Part shown: positions 1 through 12,290 of the stretch, one piece after another
Numbering within the stretch: the first letter of the stretch is position 1
Layout of the letters: every line of letters starts with the position of its first letter
NCBI RefSeq assembly: GCF_905171775.1
Contig: NC_053490.1
Coordinates: 152,340,469 to 152,404,468 of the forward strand
Direction of reading: 5' to 3'
Source of the DNA: Rana temporaria
Taxonomy: Eukaryota; Chordata; Amphibia; Anura; Ranidae
DNA length: 64,000 bases
Notes under the pieces: model-generated
The model's input: the letters and a program-made list of their open reading frames with translations, nothing else
Database searches by the model: none
Told to the model about the DNA's origin: nothing
Position numbers and translations under genes: made by a program

Positions 1-1090
1 CTGGCCCAACCCCTCACAAAATTCTAACGATAAAACCAAAAGAAAACCCCTTAGATAGAACCCTAAATTCGGCTTACAAATTCGTAATCCCTAAACCACA
101 TAACGACCAAAGGGAGGTAGAAAATTATAGGCCCATATCACTTCTAAATAATGACATGAAAATTTTGACCAATATTTTAGCGGACCGCATAGCCTCTTTT
201 ATAAGCCTACATATTCACAAAGACCAGGTGGAATTTATCCCTGACAGGCAAGGTCCAGACCAAATTTGTAGAGCAATCGATATCATTTCAATACTACAAT
301 CGGGATAGATGCAGGGGGCATGGCAGGAAGGGCTGCTCCTCTCAATAGATCTCCAAAAAGCCTTTGATTTGCTTTCCTGGCCGTACTTTTTTTAACATTC
401 TACAACAATGGGGCTTTTGGCCAGAGATTCATGGCCTAATGTCAGCACTTTATTCCCACCCAGAAGCGCGTATAAGACTGCAGGGTTACTATTCAGACAC
501 CATAAAAATAGCAAGAAGGATCAGGCAAGGGTGCCCCTATAGCCCCTTATATTTGCAATAGCGATAGAAACCCTGGCAATCACCATCCGCACTAACCCAG
601 ATATACAAGGGGTTTCTTGCGGTCTACAAATGCACAAATACGCTCTGTTTGCAGATGATCTTCTGCTTTTCATAACATCGCCGACGACCTCCCTTTCAAA
701 CATCTGTAAACTATTTTACCAATTTTCTAGAGCCTCGGGCCTAACTGTGAACCTCAACAAATCCCACATTTAGAATGTGAATATCCCCCTCTACAACCGC
801 AGACCATCTCAAAAGCTCCTTCCAATTCGAATGGAGCTATACCACTATTCAATATCTAGGAGTAGAACTCACCCAGAGGGTGGAGCTATTATACTCAGCC
901 AACTTCCCCCACATATATGAGAAACTTATCAAAGATCTTAAAGGATGGGGGCTCCACAAATTATCCTGGCTAGGGAGACTAAACGCAGCAAAAATGACAC
1001 TACTTCCCAATCCAGATTAGAAAAGACCGCTTGCGGACATTTCAAAGCAAACTGGTACAATTCATTTGGGGCACCAATCCTCCTGTGGTA
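1..1090 (+). pseudogene. L1-type LINE reverse transcriptase fragment, decayed
   Basis: Conceptual translation across several frames gives an L1-like reverse transcriptase in order: ENYRPISLLNND near 121-156 (RT motif 1 region), a SIDLQKAFD-like motif near 343-369, RQGCPYSPL near 522-550 (usual RQGCPLSPL), and YALFADDLLLF near 640-672 containing the catalytic ADD. Downstream is the thumb/connection region, to about 1085. Stops and frameshifts (for example TAG at 307-309) break it several times, so it cannot make protein. The 5' part lies outside the window. The 3' end is cut off where a GC-rich dispersed repeat begins. The plus-strand orientation is opposite to the other L1 copies here. Confidence 0.85.
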
Positions 1091-1099
1091 TTATCAAGT

Positions 1100-1992
1100 G
1101 GCTAGATGGGGTACAATCCCCCACAACCACTGAGCAAGCGTTGTGGGGATGAGGCTCTTGTGCCCATCAACATGGGGACATCCTCCCCATGTTGAGGGCA
1201 TGTGGCCTGGTATGGTTCAGGAGAGGAGGGGGCCGCACTCTGTCCCCCCCTCTTTTCTGCGGCCGGCCAGGTTAACATGCACGGATAAGGGGTCTGGTGT
1301 GGATTTTTGGTGGAACTCCACGCCAATTTTTTATTAAATTTGGGGTGGAGTTCCCCTTAAAATCCACACCAGACCTGAAGGGTCTGGAATGGATATTTGG
1401 GGGCAACCCCACGTCATTTTTTTTTAAATTGACGGCGGGGTTCCCCTTAATATCCATTCCAGACCTGAAGGGCCTGGTAATTAAATTTGGGGAGACCCCA
1501 CGCTATTTTTTTTTTTTTTTATGAATTTGCTCTGAATTGCCAGAGCCGACAATTCATTATAGCCGCAAGTCAGTTTTAAATGTCTTTTTTTCTTTCTGAA
1601 ATTACACTTTGTGCAGAGACAGTTCTAAGTACGGGAAACATGCGCTATTTCACATGCTAACTTTACACCCCCCTGAGTAGGAAATTTAAAGGAATATTTC
1701 ACTTTTATTGTTTCACTTTTAGCATTATTAAAATCACTGCTCCTGGAAAAACAGCCGTTTTTAAAACTTTTTTTGCATTGATACATGTCCCCTGGGACAG
1801 GACCCAGGTCCCCAAACACTTTTTAGGACAATAACTTGCATATTAGCCTTTAAAATGAGCACTTTAGATTTCAAACGTTAGAGTCCCATAGACTTTAATA
1901 GGGTTTAATAGGGTTCTAAAGTTCACATGAACATTTGGTGTGTTCGCAAGTTCTGGTGCGAACCGAACAGGGGGGTGTTCGGCTCATCCCTA
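1100..1992 (-). repeat. GC-rich composite dispersed repeat, copy 1
   Basis: This block is an inverted-orientation copy of sequence also found at 19480-20040, 40896-43760 and 51588-52600. Shared landmarks are CATGTTGAGGGCATGTGGCC, the GGTCTGG(T/A)(A/G)T...ATTAAGGGGAAC modules that recur as short imperfect palindromes, and an outer end reading GTGTTCGGCTCATCCCTAG. There is no coding potential. Repeated small hairpins around polypyrimidine tracts are its most striking feature. The family is not named here because I cannot identify it by sequence alone. Confidence 0.7.
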
Positions 1993-1995
1993 GTC

Positions 1996-3324
1996 CCTGG
2001 TCCGTTAGATATGGCTTCCTTCTGAGCCCCCAGACACCCTCTTCATCATCATCCCTTTTGATAAGTAAGTTTCAGAACTGTTTTACCTTGAAGGTAATTT
2101 AAATTACTGTGCAGAAGGAACACTTTAGGAGTCTTACTAGGTAACTTACTGTACTTAGTAAACATTTTCTATTATAAAGTGGCCATCAATAACCGTTGTA
2201 TCATTAAGATATGTCAAATCAGATAATGCCTATTTCCATAGCATGTTATGGCACACTCCTATCTCCTGGCATGCACTTCTTTATCAATGAAAGGTCCAAG
2301 CATCAAGTGCAGCTCCATAATCTGCCACTGCTATCTCCCCCACTGATTGTTTAGTGTCCCGTGACCCTTCTTTTTTGGCCATTGGATACCCCATGATGGT
2401 ATGACTCCTGTGCATGTGCCCAAGAGTTACATAAATCACAACACCCAGCTCCATTTTTGGCATGTCAATAATGAGCTGAGTTGTTAACAGCATAGCACAT
2501 GTACAAGGACAAAAAATGCTAAGCATTTTTATAAAGAAGACTTTGTAAAGTATGTTTATTTTGCCAAAAACACAACTTTTATCAGTTTTCACTGCATGAC
2601 TTTAGTTCCACTTTCAATATGATTGTATTTAGGCACTTCTAATACACAAGACCCTGATATATCATGAAGAACACTGCGATGGAATCTTCATAAATATGCA
2701 GCCATTTTTCCAGTTAGTTAGAAAAGGTTCTGCCCTGCTAAAAGCCCCTCAGGTGCTTTGCTAAGATAGCAATGGAAGAAAATGAATGTCCTACATAGAT
2801 CCCCGATCGAAACATAGTTGAATACCTCTGCAATTAATTGATGCTCACAGAAGCTAGGCCTGATGATCAACACCAATGCCAATTGCACTAACGGACCTGT
2901 GGTTGATTGGCAATAATTTACATCTGCAATGCTTCAGTATCTACTAGAAAATGATCAAACAATGGTATCCATAACATATAACAAATAATAAAACAAGCAG
3001 GTCTGTTTTTAAACAGGTATAGTGTCTATTTCTGCATTTGTACTGCTAAAACTGGTTCAGTATTACAGCATTATTTTTAACACTAATATCTTTATTTTGC
3101 TGTTCCTTTCCAGTTCCTCTTCCTTTTATTTATAAAGTAGTACATTATAATTAAAAACGGTGCTTCTCTCTCTGGTGGTTATTATATCACATAGGACCTC
3201 TTCATACTTTTATGCAGCTCATTTATTTAGAATTTGTCCAGCAATGCACACTACAGGTGTATTGACAACTACCTTATAAGTACATTGTGGTGCCCTTGTG
3301 GCACCACAAAAGATATAGCATTTT
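1996..3324. other. AT-rich stretch with no recognised feature
   Basis: No long open frame, RNA gene or clear repeat boundary is visible. An open frame of 102 codons at 2284-2592 on the minus strand has no recognisable domain and is probably chance. Confidence 0.5.
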
Positions 3325-3494
3325 AGGGTTGATTTACTAAAAAGTGCAAAGTCTTGTGCAGCTCTGCATAGAAACCAATCAGATTCTAGGTTTTATTGTC
3401 AAATCTTAACTGAACAAGCTGAAGTTAGAAGCAGATTGTCTTCCATGCACAGCTGCATCAGATTTTGCACTTTCCAGTCTTAGTAAATTATCCC
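3325..3494. mobile_element. Short fold-back MITE
   Basis: The ends GGGTTGATTTACTAAA and TTAGTAAATTATCCC are near-complementary, and the body is an imperfect palindrome around position 3412 (AGAAACCAATCAGATTCTA against TAGAAGCAGATTGTCTTCC). Such fold-back units of about 170 bp are common dispersed repeats in frog genomes. A related end (GGTAAATCAGCCCC) occurs near 44256. Target duplication is unclear. Confidence 0.6.
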
Positions 3495-3587
3495 AAGTAC
3501 ATTAACTTTCATTATGTAAGCTAATGGAAAAGCCGTATTAACAAATGTATTAAGGACATTTTTTGAATGTGAAGCCAAATTGTTGGG

Positions 3588-3832
3588 GCCCATTTAAATT
3601 TTGCATCCTATGTGCAGTGCATTGAGGTGCCATTCATTGTGAATAGTACCCCAATTCATTGTACAGTATAGCCCAATGAACAATTCACCACAACACCAAT
3701 ACCATACATTGTGGTGTACTGCATTGTACAAAAGATCATGCACTGGGCTGCCTTGCAATGCACGCTAAGGTGTGTGTTAATGCATGTGTGTTAATACACC
3801 ACATTAGGAAGTTTTTGTGTGAATGGGCCCTT
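3588..3832. repeat. Possible MITE with GGGCCCATT ends
   Basis: Ends GGGGCCCATTTA and GTGAATGGGCCC are roughly inverted. The interior is rich in TGCATTG and TGTTAATGCATG words, and similar words occur at 14225-14335. The boundaries are approximate. Confidence 0.35.
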
Positions 3833-4201
3833 AAGTTTTATTGATATGTATGAGTTAGGGTAACAGCAGGTAAAACACATGTTATATGATGTGGTGTCAC
3901 TCATTTTGAACAACACACTTGCATCGTATTGCAGATGTAAACCATATATGCTTTGTGGTGCACTGCAGAGGAAAAAATGCAATTGGTCTATTACACCTGC
4001 ATTTTGTATTAGCATCCAATTTAAAATTTATAGACTGCCTTATTGCAAAACATGTTAATATTAATAATCAAAGTTTTTTTCAGCTTGAATACCCCTCGGA
4101 CATCTGCATACTGCATGAGCAGTGCTGTGAGTTACAGCACAGTGAGAAGCCAGGCCAACCCACCAGAGACCAGCGGCTGTGTCCAGGCTGTGTTTGTGTG
4201 T

Positions 4202-4290
4202 AATGTTGCGTACAAACGATCGGAATTTCTGACAAGAAAAGTTCAATGTGAGCTTTTGGTCTGATTTTCTGACCGTGTGTGTGTAGGCCC
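4202..4290. mobile_element. Truncated Harbinger-type MITE end
   Basis: The segment TGCGTACAAACGATCGG...GACAAGAAAAGTTCAATGTG...CCGTGTGTGTGTAGGCCCC matches the first 90 bp of the complete MITE at 54179-54542. The rest of the element is missing. Confidence 0.55.
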
Positions 4291-4321
4291 CATATTTTTA
4301 TCTTTAACTGCATGCACCCAT

Positions 4322-7300
4322 CTTTCAGCCTCCATTATTAGGTTGACATCTCTCTTCCAATCCAGCAATGTTGGGCATCTAGTCTTTTTCTATAGCCTGA
4401 GTATTAATAATTTTGCTGCATTCAGTAAATGTGGAGTAATACTTTTCTATATGATCTAATAGACATGGGGGTCCCATGGAATAGAAAATTTAAAGGTGTA
4501 GGTTAATCTCTGGACCCATGGGGCGATCACCTCCCAAAATACCCTTATCCTGGGGCATGAACACCATAGGTGGAGAAAGGGGCCCTTTTGCCCACATCCC
4601 CTCCAGCATCTGGCATCCGCAGTTGGGTACATCTGTGCCAGTCTGATGGGGTCTGATACCACCTGACCAGAAATGTATATAACATCTCTTGGACCTGTGA
4701 GCTTGTGGAAGTAGAGTGTGTTGAGTCAATAAGCTTTTTCATTTGTACCGGGAGAAATTCTGATTTAATTCTCCTTCCCATTCTCTAATGAAATAGGGAA
4801 CTGTTTTGTTTTGTGTCCCAAGAACCAAACTATACATTTGTGACAACAAATGTCTGGCACTTGGTATATGCACATACATGGATTCAAATGTAGTGAGAGA
4901 GTTAAAAAGACCTTATTAAAGGTTTAAGCTTATTAAAAAAACACACCATTGATGGTATCTCCACTGAACTATGGGCACATTTCCCAGCCTCGACAGTGGT
5001 TCTGGCAGGGAAGTTAACGTTCCACATGGGGAAAATTTACCGCATGCCGTATCCCATGTCCTCTCCTGGAGGAAACCAAGGGTACCCCTCCAGTGGGGTC
5101 AGGGGGGAGATCCGATGGGCATGCCCCCCTAGTTGATTTAATTTGTCCCATACCAGTAGAATGCTCTGGGTTAAGGGTGACGTCCATATAGAGAGGCCCC
5201 TGTCTACACTCAGAATCCAAGGGACTCCCGCCAACTTCCTTCCTGCCATTATCTGTTCTAGAGGGATCCATATTTTGTTTGAAGAGCCATGGCACTAGTT
5301 CAGAATATGTACTAAGGACGTCGCCCTATAATATAAAGCTGCATCTGGTAATCCCATTGCTCCTTCCAATTTGCCTCTATGTAAGATATCATGGGCCAGT
5401 CTAGGGCGTTTATCATTCCATGCAAACAATGTAAAGGCCTTCCGTAGACCTTTAAAAAAGCTCTGTGGAAGTGTAAGTGGCACTGTGTGTAGGATATAAA
5501 TGATGTTAGGTAATAAACACATCTTTATGGCACTCACCCTTCCAAACCATGTTAAAAACTGGCCCTTCCATTTCTGCAAGTCCCCTATCATCCCCGTCAT
5601 TAGGGAGCCATAGTTCAAATCGTACAGAAGTTTTAGGTCTGGTGTAACATGCGTTACCAATTAAACCAGGGAATTCCTATTCCAAATAAAGGGATAAGAA
5701 TTTTGCAAGGTTGTTGCCATAGCTGGAGAGATATGACTAGGTAGATGTACGGACTTCTCAAAATGTATTTTAAAGTTAGACAAAAATTCAAAATTTAGAC
5801 ACTTCTGCCATCAATGACGGTAATAATGTCTGTGGGGAGGAAAGATAGAATAATAAATCACCGGCATATGCAGAAACTTTATGTTCGAGAGGTCCAATAC
5901 GTGTCCCCAATATTTCCGTGTCTCTCCTTACTTTACAAAGAAAAGGCTCCAGTATCATGGCAAACAGCAGCGGGGACAATGGACACCCTTGGACAATCGT
6001 ACCGTTGCGTATTTGAAAATAGTCAGACAATGTACCGTTCACCTTCACTCTCGCTCTCGGGGTCACATACAGTGCCAAAACCCCACCTATCATACGGTCG
6101 CCCAGGCCTATCCCCCTCATAACCTCAGTCATAAATACCCAATTCACCCTGTCAACGGCCTTTTCAACATCCATTGATGGTGTTACTCTCTGGGCTTTAT
6201 CAGGGCCGTGTTGCATCCAATGTAGAATATGTAGGGCTCGAATGGTATTATCTGTGGCCTCACGGCCCTTCATAAAGCCCGTCTGATCTGGGTGAACTAG
6301 CTTCACTATATGGTCCTGTAATCGAAGGGCCAAGATTTTTGCTAAAAGCTTAGTTTCGGAATTTAACAGGGAAATAGGTCTGTAATTAGCACAGTGTTGA
6401 TTTAGGGAGTACCGTAATGTATGCCAATAGGGCTTCTGGGGGTAAAGGATTGGAGGCATTAATCGAGTTAAAATATCTACATAATGGGGCCCCTAATATG
6501 GAAATACATTTCTTGTAATATTTATTTGTAAAGCTGTCCGGCCCTGGACTTTTACCTATTGACAAGGTCAATATTGCTCCATTTAATTCATCAATAGTGA
6601 TTGGTCGATCTATTTCCTCGATCACTGTGTATGGCAGCGAGGGCAGCGCCGAGTCTTCAATATAATCTCGGATCTCCATCATTCGCTGTTCCTCCATGAT
6701 GCTCGATGACACAGATTGAATATTACATAAAGCCTCATAAAATCTTTTTATTTTGAACTATTAAATTATGAACATGACTGGAGTCCTGCTGTTTTTTAAG
6801 CTGTCTGACTAATAGCCGACCACATTTATTCCCTTGTAAATAGAACCCGTTATGCATAATATCTGTACTTATTGTTAGTTTTACGGTCCAGACATTGTGA
6901 GAGATTACATCGCAGGGTCTCCAATTGCTGGGCATCTGCTGGATCCAAGTATATTTTATGTTTAATCTCTAGCTCATTAATCTCTTCCAACAGATCTATT
7001 ATTTCTTTTTGCTTTTCTTTTTTACCCGTGTGCTATCAATTCACCCCTAATCACTGATTTGTGGGCTTCCCAGACAGCTTGTTCAGACACTTCTCCAGGC
7101 ATGTTCATTTCAAAATATGTTTTCATTTTAAGAGATAATGCCTCCACTACGCTATTATCATCCAATAACGATTCATTTAACCGCCAGGTCTGTACTAGGT
7201 GACCTGCAGATACTGGGAGAAGGGTCACCATTATAGGGGCATGGTCTGAAATTGTTGTTGAATCTTTAGTACATAGCGGATCTTTTCCAGGTAGAATTCC

Positions 7301-7860
7301 AAGAAAACATCCAAGAAAAGGTCCAAGCGAGAGTAAGTGCCATGTATTTTAGAGTAATAGCTATATTCCCTTATCCCATTATGTGTTACACGCCATCCAT
7401 CCACCAAATGGAGAGAGCGCAGAAGCTGTTTTATATGTTTTAAAGTTTTGAAGGATATGGGAGTTTTACCCGTTGATGTATGTATACTTGGATCTAAGGT
7501 AGGATTAAAATCTCCCCCCAGAATCAAAAATCCCTCCCAAAACTTCTCCAACAACTTCAGAGTCCTCACAAGAAAATTTACCATCCCTGTGTTTGGAGCA
7601 TAAATCGATGCAGTTGTATAGCAATAGCCATGCAGCCTCCCCTTAACAAAAAGAAAACACCCCTCGGGTCCGTTTGCGAGGATAAAAAAAGCATTGGGCA
7701 TGTCTTTTTAAAGGTTATTGTCAACCCTCTTGCCCTTGCAATAAGAGATGGTGCATGAAACCACTCATTGAACAAATGCAAGGGCTTATTCGGTGTGGCC
7801 CCTGTCACAAAGTGCATCGCTTGTAAAAAGACTACATCCGCAGTATTATGGCGCAATTCT
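4322..7860 (-). pseudogene. L1-type LINE ORF2 (endonuclease-RT-zinc knuckle), decayed
   Basis: Read on the minus strand, the ORF2 domains appear in order over 3.4 kb. The APE-type endonuclease is at 7856-7231 (ADVVFLQ, SIYAPN, ILGGDFNPTLDP). The RT fingers are at 6712-6386 (KSPGPDSFTNKYYK). The RT palm is at 6459-5788 (NYRPISLLN, a DVEKAVDRVNW motif, QGCPLSPLLFAM). The thumb is at 5660-5295 (WFGRVSAIKMCLLPNIIYIL). The C-terminal cysteine knuckle is near 4660-4500. The palm active site reads YAGD (5857-5868) instead of YADD, so a metal-binding aspartate is lost. Several frameshifts separate the blocks. It is clearly L1-type and dead. Confidence 0.88.
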
Positions 7861-8970
7861 TGCCAGAGGCGAAACCCTTTTCTGGGGTGAATATGAACTT
7901 CTTACATTATACGATACAACCTTTATTGGACCTGCCATTGCTGATACACCTACTACCTAATGTATTCGCCTAATAGCCACTGTCTATCTCTGTTCTTTGC
8001 AAATGCCCCTGGGAGAGGGAAGAAAAGAAAGAATAAAAAGAGAAAAAAAGGGGGAGACCATGAAAACCCCAGTTCTCAACCCCAGCCACCCCACCCTCCC
8101 CATACCCGGTATTCCACTCTGGGGAATACAAACTAATCTGGAGTGGAGTCCGTGTAGGGGCAGCACCCCCGTCCCCCACCCCCACCACCTCTCCATCCTT
8201 CTGCTATACTGCAGAATAATGAGGAGTCCCTTATATCGGACCTGACCTAATGAGTAAAACACACCTTTACCCAAATACATTGATACTTATCCCTCTACCC
8301 CAGGCATCATATTACATTCCTCCTTTTTATAACTGTATCCAACTATTTGTCCCATCTATAGGGACCATGTATTCCTCCCCCACTAGGATTGATTGAAAAT
8401 GGAGAAACTAAGGATGTGGGAGGGAATCACCTCCAAATTTGTTTTTAAATAAATCATACAGAAGTCATAGCTTCACCTTCTCCATCGCCTCAATTACCTC
8501 ATGTGTTGTCTTGATCCTACCCCAACCCCCCCACCCCCTCCCATCAATGCATAGCTTCATAAACAGATAAACACATAAGGCCTTTACAGCCACATTCAAA
8601 TTCAATTAAATTGCTCCCCCCCCAAAAAAAGTGGGAAGTAGAGGTGGGGTGGGGAGGAGGGGGAACCTGGAAGCCCCAGAAGAAAACATCACTAAAAAGT
8701 GCAGGGCATCACAGCTCCTCACCCAAAGCTTTACTTGTAATGTACTACAGCAGAAATGTAATTAAAGAAAATAATTTTGGTCATTTGAAGATACTGTATG
8801 TCATATGTCATAATCTCCTGGGACATTTCCATGTATTTGATATATGAAAATTGTCATTTAAAACCACCAGTTCTGTCTTTAATATTCTTTGTATCATGAG
8901 AAAACACTTTTTTTTGGATTTATATCATAAAGAGAACAACATACCGGGATAAGAGAAACAATTATAGCTA
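7861..8970. other. Region upstream of the L1 fragment, no clear gene
   Basis: This may include 5' L1 sequence (purine-rich 8005-8060), but no ORF1 motif is recognisable. Short runs of C and A and no domain-bearing frame are visible. Position 8620-8665 is G-rich. Confidence 0.4.
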
Positions 8971-8971
8971 T

Positions 8972-9046
8972 TGACACACGTACACCAACACAGGTTGAAC
9001 TGGATGGACTATTGTCTTTTTTCAGCCTTACCTACCATGTAACTAT
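8972..9046 (+). repeat. Possible 3' tail of a CR1/L2-type retroposon
   Basis: The words GGTTGAACTGGATGGACTAT, GTCTTTTTTCAGCCTTAC and ATGTAACTATATG resemble the 3' end I recall from amphibian and fish CR1/L2 retroposons. The identification is from memory and the fragment is short. Confidence 0.35.
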
Positions 9047-9048
9047 AT

Positions 9049-9290
9049 GATTGGTTGCTAGAATTTACTGCAAATTATTGTTGCTCACTGATTGGTTGCT
9101 AGAGATTACAGCAGATCATTACTGTTCACTAATTTGTTGCTGAAGGTTACTGCATATCAATACCACTCACTGGTTGCTAGAGGTTACTGCACATTATTAC
9201 CACTCGTTAATTGGTTGCTAGAGGTTACAGCACATCATTACAACTCCCTGATTGGTTGCTTAAGGTTACAGCACATCATCTCCTCACTGC
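9049..9290 (+). repeat. Minisatellite of about 42 bp containing ATTGG (CCAAT) boxes
   Basis: About six imperfect tandem copies of TGATTGGTTGCTAGAGGTTAC plus AGCACATCATTAC-like sequence. Most units contain ATTGGTTG, an inverted CCAAT core. The array sits about 65 bp before the next minisatellite and has no open frame of interest. Confidence 0.75.
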
Positions 9291-9355
9291 CAGCACACCA
9301 CAGACTGTGGAGATGACAGGACCCACCAATAGACACAAAAATGTGTTATTAGCAA

Positions 9356-9961
9356 TAAGGGTTAAGGGGTGTGCTGTTTTTGAAGTGCAAGGTTGAGGGG
9401 TGGGCAGTGCAGGGTTGAGGGGTGCACTGTGTACAGAGTTCATGGTTGAGGTGTGTGCTGTGTACAGATTTCCCTGGTTGATGTTTGTGCTGTGTACAGA
9501 GTGCAGGTTTGAGGGGTGTGCTGTGTACAGAGTGCAGTGTTGAGAAGTGCACTGTGTACAGAGTGCAGGGTTGAGGTATGTGCTGTGTACAGAGTGCAGG
9601 TTTGAGGGGTGTGCTGTGTACAGAGTGCAGGCTTGAGATGTGCACTGTGTACAGAGTGCAGGGTTGAGGTATGTGCTGTGTACAGAGTGCAGGTTTGAGG
9701 GGTGTGCTGTGTATAGAGTGCAGGGTTGAGGTGTGCACTGTGTACAGAGTGCAGGGTTGAATGGTACAGTGTGTACAGAGTTCAGGGTTGAGGAGTGCAA
9801 TGTGTATAGAGTGCAGGATTGAGGGATGCGCTGTGTACAGGGTCAAGGGGTGCTCTGTGTAGGAAGTGCAGGGTCGAGGGGTGCACTGTGTATGGAATGC
9901 AGGGTTAAGGGGTGTGCTGTGTACAGAGTTCAGGCTTGAGAGGTGTGCTGTGTACAGAGTG
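9356..9961 (+). repeat. 31-bp minisatellite, left part
   Basis: About 19 tandem copies of a unit close to GTGCAGGGTTGAGG + GGTGTGCTGTGTACAGA. Spurious long minus-strand frames (9276-10008) arise because the unit lacks stops in some frames. The array is interrupted at 9961 by a LINE and resumes in phase at 12052. Confidence 0.9.
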
Positions 9962-12051
9962 TGTAATAGCGCCGAAACGTAAAACCTGCATCTGGAAAAA
10001 CACCTCAAGCTGGTTTAACAACCAGCTGTCGTTACTGAAGCAAGAGCGCAGAAGGGCGGAAGCCGCCTGGAAAAGAAGCTCTTCAGAAGAAAACCTCATC
10101 ATCTACAAGGCAACAACAAGAAAATATCACAAAGAAATTTTCAAAGCCAAGAAAAATTATTTTTCCAAGGCTATCAACAGCGCCCTAAACCGCCCCTGCG
10201 AACTCTTCAAGATGGTCACTCAGACCATGAATCCCGTCTGTCTTGAAGCCCCCAATTCGGACACCCAAGAGTTTTGCAATGAATTGTCGGATTACTTCAT
10301 TAATAAAATTGAGGAAATCCGGGAAAGCATTCAGCAAAACATTACCCCCCTCAACCCCCCCCCCGCAATTATTCACACAATACCCACAGAAATTCCCCAC
10401 AATCAGGAAAGTTCACTCTAGAACCCATCTCCATCGATGCCACTAAAAATATCATTGGTACTTTGCGAAACAGCACAGCGCCAAATGATATCATTCCCAC
10501 CAAACTGCTGAAGGAATGCGCCAACGTCCTGACACCTCCTATCACGCAGCTTATAAACCAGTCTTTCAATGAGGGCATAGTGCCCTCCCAGTTGAAAGAG
10601 GGCATAATCCAACCCATCTTGAAGAAACCCACCCTAGACCCCAAGGACCCACTTCACCGCCGTCCCATAACAGGCCTAAACGTTCTCTCCAAGGTAATGG
10701 AGAATGTAGTGGTACAACAGCTGCAACAGCATCTAGATACCCATAACCTACTTGATCCATTTCAATCGGGTTTCCGCCCCGGACATAGTACGGAAACAGC
10801 ATTGCTCAAAATATGGGACGACGCTCTCGGGGCCGCAGATGAAGGAGAATCTTGTCTTCTGGTTCTGCTGGACATAAGCGCTGCCTTCGACACTGTAGAC
10901 CACAAACTATTACTGACTCGGCTAGCTGATGTAGCCAAAGTAGCAGAAGGTGATTTATCTTGGTTCTCCTCTCTTTTGGAAAACTGATCACAAACAGTGA
11001 AATTGGGACCTTTCACTTCTGAGAAACGCACAGTATCGTACGGAGTCCCCCAAGGATCGCCTCTATTGTCGGTGCTGTTTAACATCTATCTTCGTCCTAT
11101 TTTTGAAATCATTAGCAGCCAAAAACTGCTTTATCACTCATATGCAGACGACACGCAACTGTATTTCCGCATTTGCAACAAAAAGGATCACCATCTCAAT
11201 CTAGAGACATGCCTCTCTTTGATAGAGAACTGGATGACAAAGAGTTATCTTAAACTCAACGGAGCAAAAACAGAACTTCTCCTGTTTCACGCCAAGCGTA
11301 TGAATCAACCTGCAACAACTTGGATACCTCCGCCCATTCTGGGCAAAATCATCACCCCTAGCGCCAAAGTCAAAAGTCTCGGGGTCATCTTCAACTCCTA
11401 CATGACAATGGACGCACAAATAGGGTCAGTAGTCAGCTGATCTCACCATCTGCTGCGCCTACTACGCAAACTCACTCCTTTTATTCCCAAGGAAGATATA
11501 GCGGCCATGGTGGGAGCAATTGTAAACTCCAGATTGGATTATGCAAACACCCTTTACCTCGGACTCCCAAAGTACCAAATCGCTCGTCTGCAAGTCATTC
11601 AAAATACGGCCGCCAGACTAGTGAAAAAACCCTGGGAATCAATCTCACCTTCACTGAGAACCCTTCATTGGTTGCCAGTAAAAGACAGAATTGTTTTTAA
11701 AGCACTCTGTCTAACGCATAGATGTATCCATGGAAATGCTCCCCGTTATCTATGCGAAAAAATAAAAGCTCACAACTCCAATCGCGTTCTGCGATCCACC
11801 AACCAAAATCTGCTCCAAATACCGAAAGCCAATTACAAGTCCAAAGGAGAAAGAAGATTCGCGGTCCAGGGTCCCAGACTATGGAACGCTTTACCAACCA
11901 GCATTCGGTTGGAGGAAAACCACTTAGCATTCAGGAGAAAAATCAAAACTCATCTCTTTTGATATCAAAGGAGACAGGAACAACAAGCGCCCAGAGGCGA
12001 TTTAGTTTGCATGTGCCGCGGTATATACGTTTTTCATTCATTCATTCATTT
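9962..12051 (+). mobile_element. L2/CR1-group LINE, 5'-truncated, inserted in the minisatellite
   Basis: The left junction is inside the minisatellite word ACAGAGTG. The right end is a (CATT)n tail at 12034-12050, after which the minisatellite continues with AGAGTGCAGGG. The word AGAGTG (9956-9961 and 12052-12057) occurs on both sides, so a target duplication of at most 6 bp, or simple continuity of the array, fits. A short simple-repeat tail instead of poly(A) is typical of the L2 group. The 5' untranslated region and most of the endonuclease are missing. Confidence 0.85.
9966..11962 (+). pseudogene. L2/CR1-group LINE ORF2, RT and C-terminal part
   Basis: Starting with the linker after the endonuclease (WFNNQLSLLKQERRRAEAAW), the frame runs through RT motifs: NDIIPTKLLKEC, RRPITGLNVLSKVMENVV, FQSGFRPGHSTETALL, LLDISAAFDTVDH, YGVPQGSPLLSVLFNIYL and HSYADDTQLYF with the catalytic aspartates intact. 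It ends in a C-terminal RTLHWLPVKDRIVFKALCL motif typical of L2-type elements. From 10423 to 11962 the frame is constant, broken only by TGA at 10985-10987 and 11438-11440. Both stand where arginine is expected, so CGA-to-TGA decay is likely. A frameshift lies before 10421, near the C-run at 10344-10367. It is a young-looking but dead copy. Confidence 0.88.
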
Positions 12052-12290
12052 AGAGTGCAGGGTTGAGGAGTGCAATGTGTACAGAGTGCAGGGTTGGGGG
12101 GTGCACTGTGTACAGAGTGCTGGGTTAATGGGTGCAATGTGTATGCATTGCAGGGTTGATGTGTGTATGTAATGCAGGGTTGAGGGGTATGCTGTTTACG
12201 GAGTGCAGGGGTTGAGGGGTGCAATGTGTACGGAGTGCAGGGTTGAGGGGTGCGCTTGTTATGTAATGCAGAGTTGAGGGGTGCCCGCAT
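12052..12290 (+). repeat. 31-bp minisatellite, right part
   Basis: The GTGCAGGGTTGAGGGGTGCAATGTGTACG units continue for about eight copies after the LINE insertion, with more divergence than the left block. Confidence 0.88.

Noticed and set aside
9276..10008. Long minus-strand frames of 174 and 219 codons rich in Cys, Thr and His
   Set aside because: They are translations of the 31-bp minisatellite, present in more than one frame, with no domain.
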